DNA of 64,000 bases from NCBI RefSeq assembly GCF_040419245.1, contig NZ_JAZHOH010000001.1, forward strand, positions 1,116,001 through 1,180,000, given 5' to 3'. Below the pieces are notes generated by a model, which was not told where the DNA came from, searched no databases, and saw only the letters and a list, made by a program, of their open reading frames with translations. Below, piece after piece: positions 1 through 8,668 of this stretch. This DNA comes from Ewingella sp. CoE-038-23 (GTDB taxonomy: Bacteria > Pseudomonadota > Gammaproteobacteria > Enterobacterales > Enterobacteriaceae). Made by a program: the position numbers and the translations under genes. The number at the start of each line of letters is the position of its first letter. Within the stretch, counting starts at the first letter, position 1.

Positions 1-1
1 A

Positions 2-679
2 GTGCTGTGGACCGGCTGGCGTTATCCGGTAAAAGCCGGGCAGGTCATCACCCTCAAAACCCCCGCGCGCGGCATGCGCAGCTATCTGGCGGTGTCCGGC
101 GGTATCGACGTGCCGGAGGTGCTCGGCTCGCGCAGCACCGACCTTAAAACGGCCTTTGGTGGCTTAGAGGGCCGCCCGCTGCGCGACGGCGATAAGCTAC
201 CGATCGGCAAGAAAGGCCAGACTCCGCAGCAGTCGACTGGCATCAAACAGCTGCTGTTCGGTAATCGCATTCGCGCGCTGCCGGGGCCGGAATATCTGGA
301 ATTTAGCGAAGAGGCGCGCGAGGCGTTTTGGCGCACCTCTTGGCAGCTTAGCCCGCAGAGCAATCGCATGGGGTATCGCCTGCACGGCCATAGTCTGAAA
401 CGGGAAAGCAATCGCGAAATGTTGTCCCACGGCCTGATCCCAGGCGTGGTGCAGGTGCCGCACGGCGGCCAGCCCATCGTGCTGATGGCTGACGCGCAGA
501 CCACCGGCGGCTATCCGCGCATCGCCTGCGTGATTGAAGCTGACCTCTACAACTTGGCGCAAATCCGCCTCGGCGAGCCGGTGCATTTCGTCAAATGCTC
601 GCTGGAAGAGGCGCAGCTGGCGTCGAAAGAGCAGGAACGCTTTATCGAACAGATTAAGTGGGGGCTGCATGGCCGCTGA
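2..679 (+). CDS. pxpC: 5-oxoprolinase subunit C, 5' end cut by window edge
   Basis: Subunit of the ATP-dependent 5-oxoprolinase PxpABC, which opens 5-oxoproline (pyroglutamate) to L-glutamate in the cytoplasm. The visible 225 residues match the C-terminal part of the biotin-dependent-carboxylase-like (AHS2/YbgK) family, with the segments [21 protein letters not shown] and [10 protein letters not shown] and a C-terminal [21 protein letters not shown] stretch. The family is usually about 310 residues, so roughly 85 N-terminal residues lie before base 1 and the first codon here is not the true start. The stop overlaps the start of pxpA by 11 bases, which indicates translational coupling. Assignment rests on family recognition; no frameshift is seen. 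Confidence 0.93.
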   Translation: MLWTGWRYPVKAGQVITLKTPARGMRSYLAVSGGIDVPEVLGSRSTDLKTAFGGLEGRPLRDGDKLPIGKKGQTPQQSTGIKQLLFGNRIRALPGPEYLEFSEEAREAFWRTSWQLSPQSNRMGYRLHGHSLKRESNREMLSHGLIPGVVQVPHGGQPIVLMADAQTTGGYPRIACVIEADLYNLAQIRLGEPVHFVKCSLEEAQLASKEQERFIEQIKWGLHGR

Positions 680-1415
680 TCTCAGGGTGGATTTAAACGC
701 CGATCTCGGCGAAGGCTGCGACAACGATCAGGCCCTGCTGCAGTTGGTGAGTTCGGCCAATATTGCCTGCGGCTTCCACGCCGGTGACGCCCAAACCATG
801 CTGCAATCGGTGCGCTGGGCGCTGCAATACGGCGTGGCGATTGGCGCGCACCCAAGCTTCCCGGATCGCGAAAACTTTGGCCGCACGGCGATGCAGCTGC
901 CGCCGGAAACGGTCTATGCGCAGGTGGTGTATCAGCTTGGGGCGCTGGCGGCGATTGCCCGCGCCGAGGGCGGCAAGATGGTGCACGTCAAGCCGCACGG
1001 CATGCTTTACAACCAGGCGGCGACTGACCCGGCCTTGGCCGACGCCATTGCCCGCGCGGTGCACAGTGTAGATCCTGCTTTGAAGCTGGTGGGGCTGGCG
1101 GGCAGCGAGCTGATTCGCGCCGGATCGCGTTTGGGGCTGGCGACGTCGCAAGAGGTGTTTGCCGATCGCCGCTATCAAAGCAGTGGCAATTTGGTGCCGC
1201 GCAGCCAGCCGGATGCGCTGATTGAAAGTGACGAGTTGGCGCTGCAACAGACCCTGATGATGGTTCAACAGCAAAAAGTGGTCAGCCGCGAGGGGGTCGC
1301 AGTGCCGGTGCAGGCCGATACTGTCTGCCTGCACGGCGACGGCGAGCACGCTCTGGCCTTCGCCCGCCGTCTGCGCGAGGCGTTTCGTCAGCAGAATATT
1401 CAGGTTTCAGCCTGA
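669..1415 (+). CDS. pxpA: 5-oxoprolinase subunit A
   Basis: LamB/YcsF family subunit of the 5-oxoprolinase PxpABC, 248 residues. The N-terminus reads [20 protein letters not shown], the hallmark of the family, followed by [15 protein letters not shown] and [11 protein letters not shown], and a C-terminal [11 protein letters not shown]. An in-frame open stretch runs upstream to 534, but the ATG at 669 is chosen because the family motif begins right there; the upstream part is pxpC sequence in another frame. The gene overlaps pxpC by 11 bases and is followed after 19 bases by pcp, so the three are probably one transcript. Together with PxpC it removes pyroglutamate formed from glutamine or released by Pcp. 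Confidence 0.95.
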   Translation: MAADLRVDLNADLGEGCDNDQALLQLVSSANIACGFHAGDAQTMLQSVRWALQYGVAIGAHPSFPDRENFGRTAMQLPPETVYAQVVYQLGALAAIARAEGGKMVHVKPHGMLYNQAATDPALADAIARAVHSVDPALKLVGLAGSELIRAGSRLGLATSQEVFADRRYQSSGNLVPRSQPDALIESDELALQQTLMMVQQQKVVSREGVAVPVQADTVCLHGDGEHALAFARRLREAFRQQNIQVSA

Positions 1416-1434
1416 AACAATAAAAGGATCTCTT

Positions 1435-2085
1435 ATGCGTAAAGTTCTGGTAACCGGTTTTGAGCCCTTTGACGGGGAGCGCCTTAATCCTTCGTGGGAA
1501 GTGGTGAAGAAGTTAGAAGATCTGGAGATCTCCGGCGCGCGCATTGTGATTCGCCAACTGCCTTGCGTGTTCGGCAAAGCCATTGACGCGCTGAATGCCG
1601 CGATTGATGAAGTGGATCCGGCGATGGTGATCGCGGTGGGGCAGGCGGGCGGTCGGGCTGACTTTAGCGTCGAACGTGTGGCTATCAACGTCGATGATGC
1701 AAGAATTCCCGACAATGACGGCAACCAGCCGGTTGACCTGCCTATCGTCGCCGACGGCCCGGCGGCCTACTTCTCACTGCTGCCAATCAAGGCGATTGTC
1801 AGCGGGTTGCGCGAGGCGGGCATTCCGGCCTCGGTGTCGCAGACGGCGGGCACTTACGTCTGTAACCACATCATGTACGGCCTGCTGCATCGTCTGGCGC
1901 AGCCGGGCTGCAAGGTGGTGAAGGGCGGCTTTATTCATATCCCATATTTGCCCGAACAAGCGGCAAAACATCCCGGCCAGCCGAGTATGTCGGTGAAAAC
2001 CGTGCTTGAAGCGCTCGAGCTGACCATCGCTATTGCCCTGCATACTGAGGAAGATTTGAGGGTGGCGGGAGGCGCGACGCACTGA
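1435..2085 (+). CDS. pcp: Pyrrolidone-carboxylate peptidase (pyroglutamyl peptidase I)
   Basis: Cytoplasmic cysteine peptidase (family C15) that removes N-terminal pyroglutamate from peptides. The 216-residue length is normal. The N-terminal [12 protein letters not shown] is typical, and the catalytic triad can be placed at Glu80 (SVERVAIN), Cys143 ([11 protein letters not shown]) and His168 (FIHIP). A ribosome site AAAGGATC lies 8-9 bases before the ATG. It sits 19 bases after pxpA, the enzyme that consumes the free 5-oxoproline Pcp releases, so the neighbourhood forms a peptide-pyroglutamate to glutamate route. Its stop overlaps the nei start (TGATG). Confidence 0.96.
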   Translation: MRKVLVTGFEPFDGERLNPSWEVVKKLEDLEISGARIVIRQLPCVFGKAIDALNAAIDEVDPAMVIAVGQAGGRADFSVERVAINVDDARIPDNDGNQPVDLPIVADGPAAYFSLLPIKAIVSGLREAGIPASVSQTAGTYVCNHIMYGLLHRLAQPGCKVVKGGFIHIPYLPEQAAKHPGQPSMSVKTVLEALELTIAIALHTEEDLRVAGGATH

Positions 2086-2879
2086 TGCCTGAAGGTCCTG
2101 AAATTCGCCGCGCCGCTGACCAGTTAGTGCGCGCGGTGGTCAATAAACCGCTGACCGACGTCTGGTTTGCCTTTCCCGAGTTACAGCCCTACCAGTCGGC
2201 GCTGATTGGCACGCAGATTACGGCGATTGAAACGCGCGGTAAGGCGCTGCTGACGCATTTCTCCAATGGCTTAACCCTCTACAGCCATAATCAGCTGTAC
2301 GGCGTCTGGCGGGTGGTTGAGGCGGGGCAGCAGCCGAAGGAGAGCAAGCGTTCGCTGCGGGTGAAGCTGCAAAGCACCGACGGTACCATTCTGCTCTACA
2401 GCGCGTCTGAGATTGAGATGTGGTCGAGCGATGAGATAGAAAATCATCCGTTCTTGCAGCGTATTGGCCCCGACGTGCTGGATGAGACGCTGACCGTGGA
2501 GCAAGTGCGCGAGCGGCTACTCTCTGCCAAATTCCGCAATCGCCAGCTGGGCGGCATGCTGCTCGATCAGGCATTCTTGGCTGGGCTAGGCAACTATTTG
2601 CGGGCGGAAATTCTCTGGCAGGCCAAGCTGCTTCCCACGCATAAACCCAAAGACTTGAATGAACAGCAGCTAGATGACTTGGCTGACGCCTGTCTGTCCA
2701 TTGCACGCTTGTCTTATGCTACGCGCGGGCAGGTGCAGGAGAACAAACATCACGGCGCGCTGTTCAGCTTTCGGGTATTTGGTCGGGCAGGCAAGCCGTG
2801 CAAACGCTGTGGCGACACCATTGTGAAAACCTCGGTATCAACCCGACCCTTTTTCTGGTGCCCGGGCTGTCAGCACTAG
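2085..2879 (+). CDS. nei: Endonuclease VIII, DNA glycosylase/AP lyase
   Basis: Base-excision repair enzyme that excises oxidised pyrimidines and nicks the AP site. The 264 residues start MPEGPEI, so removal of Met exposes the catalytic Pro followed by Glu, as in the Fpg/Nei family. The helix-two-turn-helix lies around residues 130-210 ([23 protein letters not shown]), and the C-terminal zinc finger has CKRCGDTI and FFWCPGCQH. Length equals the family norm. The ATG overlaps the pcp stop by one base, suggesting coupled translation. Nei rather than MutM is favoured by the residues after the N-terminus and by its position beside the pxp genes, as in E. coli. Confidence 0.95.
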   Translation: MPEGPEIRRAADQLVRAVVNKPLTDVWFAFPELQPYQSALIGTQITAIETRGKALLTHFSNGLTLYSHNQLYGVWRVVEAGQQPKESKRSLRVKLQSTDGTILLYSASEIEMWSSDEIENHPFLQRIGPDVLDETLTVEQVRERLLSAKFRNRQLGGMLLDQAFLAGLGNYLRAEILWQAKLLPTHKPKDLNEQQLDDLADACLSIARLSYATRGQVQENKHHGALFSFRVFGRAGKPCKRCGDTIVKTSVSTRPFFWCPGCQH

Positions 2880-2891
2880 GTTCTGAGCAAT

Positions 2892-2920
2892 AAAAAAGGC
2901 ACTCATTGAGTGCCTTTTTC
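2892..2920. terminator. Bidirectional intrinsic terminator nei/gltA
   Basis: A run of six A, a perfect inverted repeat GGCACT-(5 nt)-AGTGCC and a run of five T lie between the convergent nei and gltA genes. The A and T runs on both sides allow termination in either direction. Confidence 0.85.
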
Positions 2921-2936
2921 TCGTCTGCTGACAGAC

Positions 2937-4223
2937 TTATTTCTTTTTCACCTGAGAGCTGAAATCACGTTTGTCATAGCCGGTGTACAGCTGACGTGGA
3001 CGAGCGATTTTGATGCCGTCCTGGTGCATTTCGTTCCAGTGTGCAATCCAGCCCACGGTACGCGCCATCGCGAAGATAACGGTAAACATGGAAGAAGGAA
3101 TACCCATGGCTTTCAAGATGATGCCTGAGTAGAAGTCTACGTTCGGGTAGAGTTTCTTCTCGATGAAGTACGGGTCGTTCAGCGCGATGTGCTCAAGCTC
3201 CATCGCCACTTCCAGCAGGTTGTCTTTCAGATCCAGCTCTTTCAGCACTTCGTGGCAAGTGTCACGCATTACGGTGGCACGAGGGTCATAGTTTTTGTAA
3301 ACACGGTGACCGAAGCCCATCAGACGGAACGAATCGTTTTTGTCTTTCGCACGTTTGATGAATTCTGGGATGTGATCGACGCTGCTGATCTCTTCAAGCA
3401 TTTTCAATGCAGCTTCGTTGGCGCCGCCGTGAGCCGGTCCCCAAAGAGATGCGATACCCGCCGCGATACAGGCAAATGGGTTAGCGCCAGAAGAGCCTGC
3501 GGTACGCACGGTAGAGGTTGATGCGTTCTGTTCGTGGTCAGCGTGCAGGATAAGAATTCGGTCCATTGCGCGTTCCAGCACTGGGTTCACCACATACTCT
3601 TCGCAAGGGGTTGCGAACATCATGTGCAGGAAGTTGCCAGCGTAGGAGAGGTCATTGCGCGGATAAACGAACGGTTGGCCAATGGAATACTTGTAACACA
3701 TGGCGGCAACGGTCGGCATTTTGGACAGCAGACGGTAAGCAGCGATTTCGCGGTGACGCTCGTTTTCCACGTCGATAGAGTCGTGGTAGAACGCCGCCAG
3801 AGCACCGGTCACGCCGCACAGCACGGCCATTGGGTGCGAGTCACGGCGGAAGCCGTGGAACAGGCGAGTGATCTGCTCGTGAACCATGGTGTGGCGTTCA
3901 ACGATTTTTTTGAAATCTTCGTATTGAGCCTGAGTTGGCGCTTCGCCGTACAGCAGCAAATAGCTCACTTCCAGGAAGGTTGACTCTTTCGCCAACTGAT
4001 CAATCGGGAAACCGCGGTGTAACAGAACGCCTTCGTCACCGTCGATGTAAGTAATTTTGGATTCGCAAGATGCGGTAGAGGTAAAGCCGGGGTCAAAGGT
4101 GAACAAGCCTTTGGAGCCGAGGGTACGAATGTCAATTTCGTCCTGACCCAAGGTGCCGGATAGCACGTCGAGTTCAATTGGGTCTTGACCTTGTAGGGTA
4201 AGTGTCGCTTTCTTATCAGCCAT
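2937..4223 (-). CDS. gltA: Citrate synthase
   Basis: Condenses acetyl-CoA and oxaloacetate to citrate, the entry step of the TCA cycle, in the cytoplasm. The 428 residues fit the hexameric, NADH-inhibited type II enzyme of Gram-negative bacteria. Visible catalytic regions are [23 protein letters not shown] and [15 protein letters not shown] (two active-site His) with the Asp in the C-terminal NVDFYSG segment. The start ATG has AAGGAGAC in front on the minus strand. It is transcribed away from sdhCDAB-sucABCD across an 866-base regulatory gap and converges with nei at a shared terminator. Confidence 0.98.
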   Translation of the reverse strand: MADKKATLTLQGQDPIELDVLSGTLGQDEIDIRTLGSKGLFTFDPGFTSTASCESKITYIDGDEGVLLHRGFPIDQLAKESTFLEVSYLLLYGEAPTQAQYEDFKKIVERHTMVHEQITRLFHGFRRDSHPMAVLCGVTGALAAFYHDSIDVENERHREIAAYRLLSKMPTVAAMCYKYSIGQPFVYPRNDLSYAGNFLHMMFATPCEEYVVNPVLERAMDRILILHADHEQNASTSTVRTAGSSGANPFACIAAGIASLWGPAHGGANEAALKMLEEISSVDHIPEFIKRAKDKNDSFRLMGFGHRVYKNYDPRATVMRDTCHEVLKELDLKDNLLEVAMELEHIALNDPYFIEKKLYPNVDFYSGIILKAMGIPSSMFTVIFAMARTVGWIAHWNEMHQDGIKIARPRQLYTGYDKRDFSSQVKKK

Positions 4224-4687
4224 TTACAGTCTCCTTAGCGCCTTTATTTTAAAAATCGTCAACAACTGAACAGCCTAAAATATCACCTCAATCCCCGTCA
4301 TTATTATTTCGGCGGACTCTGCGATCGATTTTAGAAAGGGAACGTAGAGCCAATCGGCTGTGACCTTGGATCACGATTTGACGGACAGGCGACACTTCAT
4401 CGTTGTTAAAGATTCGATAGATCTTACAATTCTGTTACTCAGCTTTCGGTGGATCAGTACTTACGACAAGGTTATGGATATAACACAATCCCCACTTTTG
4501 CATAACTTGGCGTAACAGGGAAGGGTGGATGTGTCTGTCGTAGTCATCACGGATGTGAGCGAATGGCTAATATGTAATGGAAATGTTGATCCAATGTCAA
4601 ACTACATAATTTATTTTGTTTGGATTGTGAAAAATGGGAGCCTAATCACTGTTTCGCAGAAATGTGACCAAAGCGTTTGTAGGGGAA

Positions 4688-4716
4688 TTGTAATAGGAAT
4701 GTGATCAACCTATACT
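4688..4716 (+). promoter_or_regulatory. Probable sigma-70 promoter of sdhCDAB
   Basis: TTGTAA (4688-4693), a 17-base spacer and TATACT (4711-4716). The expected start is near 4723, giving a leader of about 367 bases before sdhC. This is close to the roughly 220-base E. coli leader plus the 125-base ERIC element inserted in it. The hexamers are read directly; promoter function is inferred. Confidence 0.6.
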
Positions 4717-4876
4717 TTGCGCCAGGTCTCCGGGTAACCCGAAGTAGGAGCACCCAGCATCACCTTCTTTTGTCTTTCAGGTTAATGGAAAAGCACTGAA
4801 GGAATTCATTTTTGCGCCGTTTAAGCACATCGGATGTCGTTGTTTGAGCGCGGGAAATGTGGAGCTTAAGCTCTAA

Positions 4877-5002
4877 TATATCCAAGTAATTGGAATTGTG
4901 GGAAGGCGGCAATTGAGCGAGTCACGATGAGCTTACGTCGGTAAGTGATTCGTGCGAGTGAAAGCGGCCAACGCATCCACAATTTCAAGAACGCAGGATA
5001 GA
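4877..5002. repeat. ERIC (intergenic repeat unit) in the sdh leader
   Basis: About 126 bases with terminal inverted repeats (TATATCC at 4877-4883, GGATAGA at 4996-5002) and nested repeats GGAATTGTGG and CCACAATTTC. The core GATGAGCTTACGTCGGTAAG followed by TGATTCGTGCGAGTG corresponds to the ERIC core around the two halves used for ERIC typing. It lies between the sdh promoter and sdhC, so it should be transcribed as a long hairpin in the 5' untranslated region. Confidence 0.8.
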
Positions 5003-5089
5003 TGCTGTCTGAACACCGCCAAGGCCGGAGGAAGGAAAATAATAAGACCTTCGTCATCAACGCGATTGCCGCGATCACGAAAAGGTTCT

Positions 5090-5488
5090 ATGAGGTGTGT
5101 GGGCAAAACCGTGAAAAAACAAAGACCTGTCAATCTGGATCTGCAAACGATCCGGTTTCCCGTAACTGCAATAGCGTCCATCTTACACCGTGTCTCCGGC
5201 GTCATTACCTTCGTCGCTGTCGGTATCCTCCTCTGGCTGCTCGGCATGTCACTCTCTTCGCCTGAAGGGTTTGCACACGCAGCTGAAATCATGAATGGCT
5301 TCATTGTGAAATTCATCTTCTGGGGAATACTCACCGCACTGGCCTATCACGTCTGCGGTGGCATTCGTCACTTGCTGATGGATTTCGGCTATATCGAAGA
5401 GAGTTTAGCTGTCGGTACCCGTTCAGCCCAAGTGGTGATCGGCCTTACCGTCGTGCTGTCAATTCTGGCTGGAGTCTTCGTATGGTAA
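5090..5488 (+). CDS. sdhC: Succinate dehydrogenase cytochrome b556 subunit
   Basis: Membrane anchor of complex II; with SdhD it binds haem b and ubiquinone. The 132 residues contain [27 protein letters not shown], with the conserved Ser and Arg of the quinone site, three membrane helices and the haem-ligand His in [14 protein letters not shown]. The ATG at 5090 is chosen because AAAAGG lies 4 bases upstream and the length then fits the 129-residue E. coli protein; a GTG at 5111 is the alternative. A longer frame to 4952 runs through the ERIC element and is not credible. SdhD overlaps by 7 bases. Confidence 0.95.
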   Translation: MRCVGKTVKKQRPVNLDLQTIRFPVTAIASILHRVSGVITFVAVGILLWLLGMSLSSPEGFAHAAEIMNGFIVKFIFWGILTALAYHVCGGIRHLLMDFGYIEESLAVGTRSAQVVIGLTVVLSILAGVFVW

Positions 5489-5829
5489 ACAATGTTTCGG
5501 CATTAGGACGCAATGGTGTCCACGACTGGCTGCTGCTGCGCGCATCGGCGATCGTTATCACGCTGTATATCCTTTATATTCTGGGCTTCGTTGTGATGGC
5601 TCAGGACATTACTTTTGATGTCTGGCAAGGCTTCTTTGCTTCCTCCATTACCAAAGTATTTACCCTGCTGACGCTGCTTTCGATTCTGATCCACGCGTGG
5701 ATTGGCATGTGGCAGGTGTTAACGGACTACGTCAAGCCTCTGGCTGTGCGACTGGTGCTGCAACTGGCTATCGTCGTGACGTTAGTGGTTTATCTACTTT
5801 ATGGAACAATTGTTGTTTGGGGAGCGTAG
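5482..5829 (+). CDS. sdhD: Succinate dehydrogenase membrane anchor subunit
   Basis: Second hydrophobic subunit of complex II, 115 residues with three predicted membrane helices. The start [22 protein letters not shown] is typical of enterobacterial SdhD, and [17 protein letters not shown] contains the helix II His and the Asp-Tyr pair near the quinone site. It overlaps sdhC by 7 bases and precedes sdhA by 3 bases, giving tight translational coupling in the sdhCDAB operon. Confidence 0.96.
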   Translation: MVNNVSALGRNGVHDWLLLRASAIVITLYILYILGFVVMAQDITFDVWQGFFASSITKVFTLLTLLSILIHAWIGMWQVLTDYVKPLAVRLVLQLAIVVTLVVYLLYGTIVVWGA

Positions 5830-5832
5830 TCA

Positions 5833-7599
5833 ATGAGTCTGCCAGTCAGAGAGTTTGATGCTGTCGTTATCGGTGCAGGTGGCGCCGGTATGCGTGCCGC
5901 ATTACAGATTTCACAAACGGGCCAAACTTGCGCCCTGATTTCTAAAGTATTCCCAACCCGCTCCCATACGGTGTCAGCGCAGGGCGGTATCACCGTAGCC
6001 CTCGGTAACACCCATGAGGATGACTGGGAATGGCATATGTACGATACCGTGAAAGGCTCCGACTACATCGGTGACCAGGACGCGATTGAATATATGTGTA
6101 AAACCGGCCCGGAAGCGATTCTCGAGCTGGAACATATGGGTCTGCCTTTCTCCCGTCTTGACGACGGCCGAATTTATCAGCGTCCGTTTGGTGGCCAGTC
6201 GAAGAACTTCGGCGGCGAGCAGGCGGCACGTACTGCGGCAGCGGCTGACCGTACAGGTCACGCCCTGTTGCACACCCTTTATCAGCAGAACCTGAAAAAC
6301 GGCACCACTATCTTCTCCGAATGGTATTCACTGGATTTAGTGAAAAACCAAGACGGCGCGGTAGTCGGTTGTACTGCCATCTGTATTGAAACCGGCGAAG
6401 TTGTTTACTTCAAAGCAAAAGCCACCGTGCTGGCGACCGGCGGTGCAGGCCGTATTTATCAATCCACCACTAACGCACATATCAACACCGGCGACGGCGT
6501 AGGTATGGCACTGCGTGCAGGCGTTCCAGTGCAGGATATGGAAATGTGGCAGTTCCACCCGACGGGTATTGCGGGCGCGGGCGTGCTGGTGACCGAAGGT
6601 TGCCGTGGTGAAGGTGGTTACCTGCTGAACAAAGACGGCGAGCGCTTCATGGAGCGTTACGCACCTAATGCTAAAGACCTGGCGGGTCGTGACGTGGTGG
6701 CGCGTTCCATCATGATCGAAATCCGCGAAGGCCGTGGCTGTGACGGTCCTTGGGGCCCACACGCCAAGCTGAAACTTGACCACTTGGGCAAAGACGTTCT
6801 GGAATCACGCCTGCCGGGCATCCTTGAGCTGTCTCGTACCTTTGCTCACGTTGACCCAGTCAAAGAGCCAATCCCGGTTATCCCAACCTGTCACTACATG
6901 ATGGGCGGCATTCCGACCAAGGTGACCGGTCAGGCGCTGCGCGTGAATGAGAAAGGCGAAGACGTGGTGATCCCAGGTCTGTTCGCAGTAGGCGAAATTG
7001 CCTGCGTATCCGTTCACGGTGCTAACCGTCTCGGGGGGAACTCACTGCTCGACCTGGTGGTCTTCGGCCGCGCGGCGGGTCTGCATCTGCAAGAATCCAT
7101 CAACGAGCAGGGCGACAGCCGCGATGCATCGCAAGATGATATCGACCACGCCCTTGAGCGTCTGAACCGTTGGAACAACACCCGTTCCGGTGAAGATCCG
7201 GTGGCGATTCGTAAAGACCTGCAATCCTGTATGCAGCACAACTTCTCGGTATTCCGCGAAGGCGATGCGATGGCGAAAGGTCTGCAAGAGCTGAAAGAGA
7301 TCCGTGAGCGTCTGAAAAATGCCCGTCTGGATGACACTTCAACAGAATTCAACACCCAGCGCGTTGAATGTCTGGAGCTGGATAACCTGATGGAAACCGC
7401 ATTCTCCACCGCCGTTTCTGCGAACTACCGTACTGAAAGCCGTGGCGCGCACAGCCGCTTCGACTTCCCAGATCGTGATGATGCTAACTGGCTCTGCCAC
7501 ACGCTTTATCAACCGGAAACTGAGAGCATGACTCGCCGTGAGGTGAACATGCAGCCTAAGCTTCGCGCGGCGTTCCCGCCGAAAGCGCGTACTTACTAG
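5833..7599 (+). CDS. sdhA: Succinate dehydrogenase flavoprotein subunit
   Basis: Catalytic subunit of complex II; oxidises succinate to fumarate on the inner face of the membrane. The 588 residues equal the E. coli length. The FAD dinucleotide-binding motif [14 protein letters not shown] is at the N-terminus, and [10 protein letters not shown] contains the His that binds FAD covalently. Further active-site stretches are [25 protein letters not shown] and [23 protein letters not shown]. It is followed after 19 bases by sdhB. Confidence 0.98.
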   Translation: MSLPVREFDAVVIGAGGAGMRAALQISQTGQTCALISKVFPTRSHTVSAQGGITVALGNTHEDDWEWHMYDTVKGSDYIGDQDAIEYMCKTGPEAILELEHMGLPFSRLDDGRIYQRPFGGQSKNFGGEQAARTAAAADRTGHALLHTLYQQNLKNGTTIFSEWYSLDLVKNQDGAVVGCTAICIETGEVVYFKAKATVLATGGAGRIYQSTTNAHINTGDGVGMALRAGVPVQDMEMWQFHPTGIAGAGVLVTEGCRGEGGYLLNKDGERFMERYAPNAKDLAGRDVVARSIMIEIREGRGCDGPWGPHAKLKLDHLGKDVLESRLPGILELSRTFAHVDPVKEPIPVIPTCHYMMGGIPTKVTGQALRVNEKGEDVVIPGLFAVGEIACVSVHGANRLGGNSLLDLVVFGRAAGLHLQESINEQGDSRDASQDDIDHALERLNRWNNTRSGEDPVAIRKDLQSCMQHNFSVFREGDAMAKGLQELKEIRERLKNARLDDTSTEFNTQRVECLELDNLMETAFSTAVSANYRTESRGAHSRFDFPDRDDANWLCHTLYQPETESMTRREVNMQPKLRAAFPPKARTY

Positions 7600-7618
7600 G
7601 GCGTTGCGGAGACAGATT

Positions 7619-8335
7619 ATGAAACTCGAATTTTCGATTTATCGCTATAACCCAGATGTTGACGACGCGCCGTACATGAAAGATTACGTACTGGAAGCGG
7701 AAGAAGGGCGCGACATGATGGTGCTGGACGCGTTAATCCAGCTGAAAGAGCAGGATCCAACCCTCTCTTTCCGTCGCTCCTGCCGTGAGGGCGTGTGTGG
7801 CTCAGACGGCATCAACATGAACGGTAAAAACGGTCTGGCTTGTATCACGCCAGTCTCGGCTTTACAGAAAGGCAGTAAGAAGATTGTTATCCGTCCTCTG
7901 CCGGGTCTGCCAGTGGTGCGTGACTTGGTTGTGGACATGGGGCAGTTCTATAAGCAGTATGAGAAAATCAAACCTTACCTGTTGAATGATGGGAAGAATC
8001 CTCCGGCGCGCGAGCACTTGCAGATGCCGGAAGAGCGCGAAAAGCTGGACGGATTGTACGAATGTATTCTCTGCGCCTGCTGCTCGACGTCTTGCCCGTC
8101 GTTCTGGTGGAACCCGGACAAATTCGTTGGTCCGGCCGGTTTGCTGGCGGCTTATCGCTTCCTGATCGACAGCCGTGACACAGAAACGCAATCTCGTCTG
8201 GATAATCTGGACGACGCTTTCAGTGTATTCCGGTGCCACAGCATCATGAACTGTGTCAGCGTGTGTCCTAAAGGCCTTAACCCTACCAAGGCTATCGGTC
8301 ACATCAAATCGATGCTGCTTCAGCGCGGTGCCTGA
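7619..8335 (+). CDS. sdhB: Succinate dehydrogenase iron-sulfur subunit
   Basis: Electron-transfer subunit of complex II, 238 residues. The 2Fe-2S cluster ligands are in SCREGVCGSDG and GLAC, and the 4Fe-4S and 3Fe-4S ligands in CILCACCSTSCP and CHSIMNCVSVCPKG. The ATG at 7619 (MKLEFSIYRYNPD) is preferred over an in-frame start five codons upstream because it fits the family N-terminus and has GGAGA about 8 bases before it. Last gene of sdhCDAB; a 333-base spacer separates it from sucA. Confidence 0.98.
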   Translation: MKLEFSIYRYNPDVDDAPYMKDYVLEAEEGRDMMVLDALIQLKEQDPTLSFRRSCREGVCGSDGINMNGKNGLACITPVSALQKGSKKIVIRPLPGLPVVRDLVVDMGQFYKQYEKIKPYLLNDGKNPPAREHLQMPEEREKLDGLYECILCACCSTSCPSFWWNPDKFVGPAGLLAAYRFLIDSRDTETQSRLDNLDDAFSVFRCHSIMNCVSVCPKGLNPTKAIGHIKSMLLQRGA

Positions 8336-8668
8336 GTCAGTAAGATGATGTTCAATAGCGGGAACTCAGGTTCCCGCTAACATTAAGTGAGTTATTGGTA
8401 ACATATTCGCAACAAGGTGCAACAAAGTTGCCCCCGATTGGAGTAGTATAAGAACAGGAGAAAATAATAAGGTCGGATAACGCAGGGTAGCGCCAAAAGC
8501 CAACATGCAACACGAGGCAGCAAGTTGATTTTTGGAGGTTCCTTGACAGAGCCGCAGGCTCCAGACCAATGAACTGAATATGTATGGAAAACCGTCTTAC
8601 CACGGTGTATCACGGTCAATATTATTAACCACGGCGAAAACTAAAGCTTCAATGCTTAAGGGATCACG
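8336..8668 (+). other. sdhB-sucA intercistronic spacer with hairpin
   Basis: 333 bases without a gene. A strong hairpin AGCGGGAAC-TCAG-GTTCCCGCT lies at 8357-8378, 21 bases after sdhB, but is not followed by a T-run, so it looks like an mRNA-stability or processing element rather than a terminator. A TTGACA hexamer is present at 8543-8548, with no good -10 at the right distance; in E. coli a weak internal suc promoter lies here. The sucA ribosome site AAGGGA is at the right end. Confidence 0.6.

Larger units (their letters stand above)
4224..5089. promoter_or_regulatory. gltA-sdhC divergent regulatory region
   Basis: An 866-base gene-free gap carrying the promoters of gltA (leftward) and sdhCDAB-suc (rightward). 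It holds a probable sdh promoter near 4688-4716 and an ERIC element at about 4877-5002. In E. coli this region is bound by CRP, ArcA and FNR; I see TGTGA-type half-sites (for example near 4357 and 4668) but no site good enough to call. The first 450 bases are AT-rich. No open reading frame in it is convincing. Confidence 0.8.

Noticed and set aside
2937..4223. Rightward open frames inside gltA (for example 3189-3521 and 3534-3983)
   Set aside because: Antisense shadows of a well-conserved gene with biased codon use; no ribosome sites.
4357..4382. CRP site TGTGACCTTGGATCACG upstream of gltA
   Set aside because: The half-sites are separated by 7 bases instead of 6 and one arm has a mismatch, so it is not called.
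8543..8571. Internal suc promoter at TTGACA
   Set aside because: No acceptable -10 hexamer lies 16-18 bases downstream.
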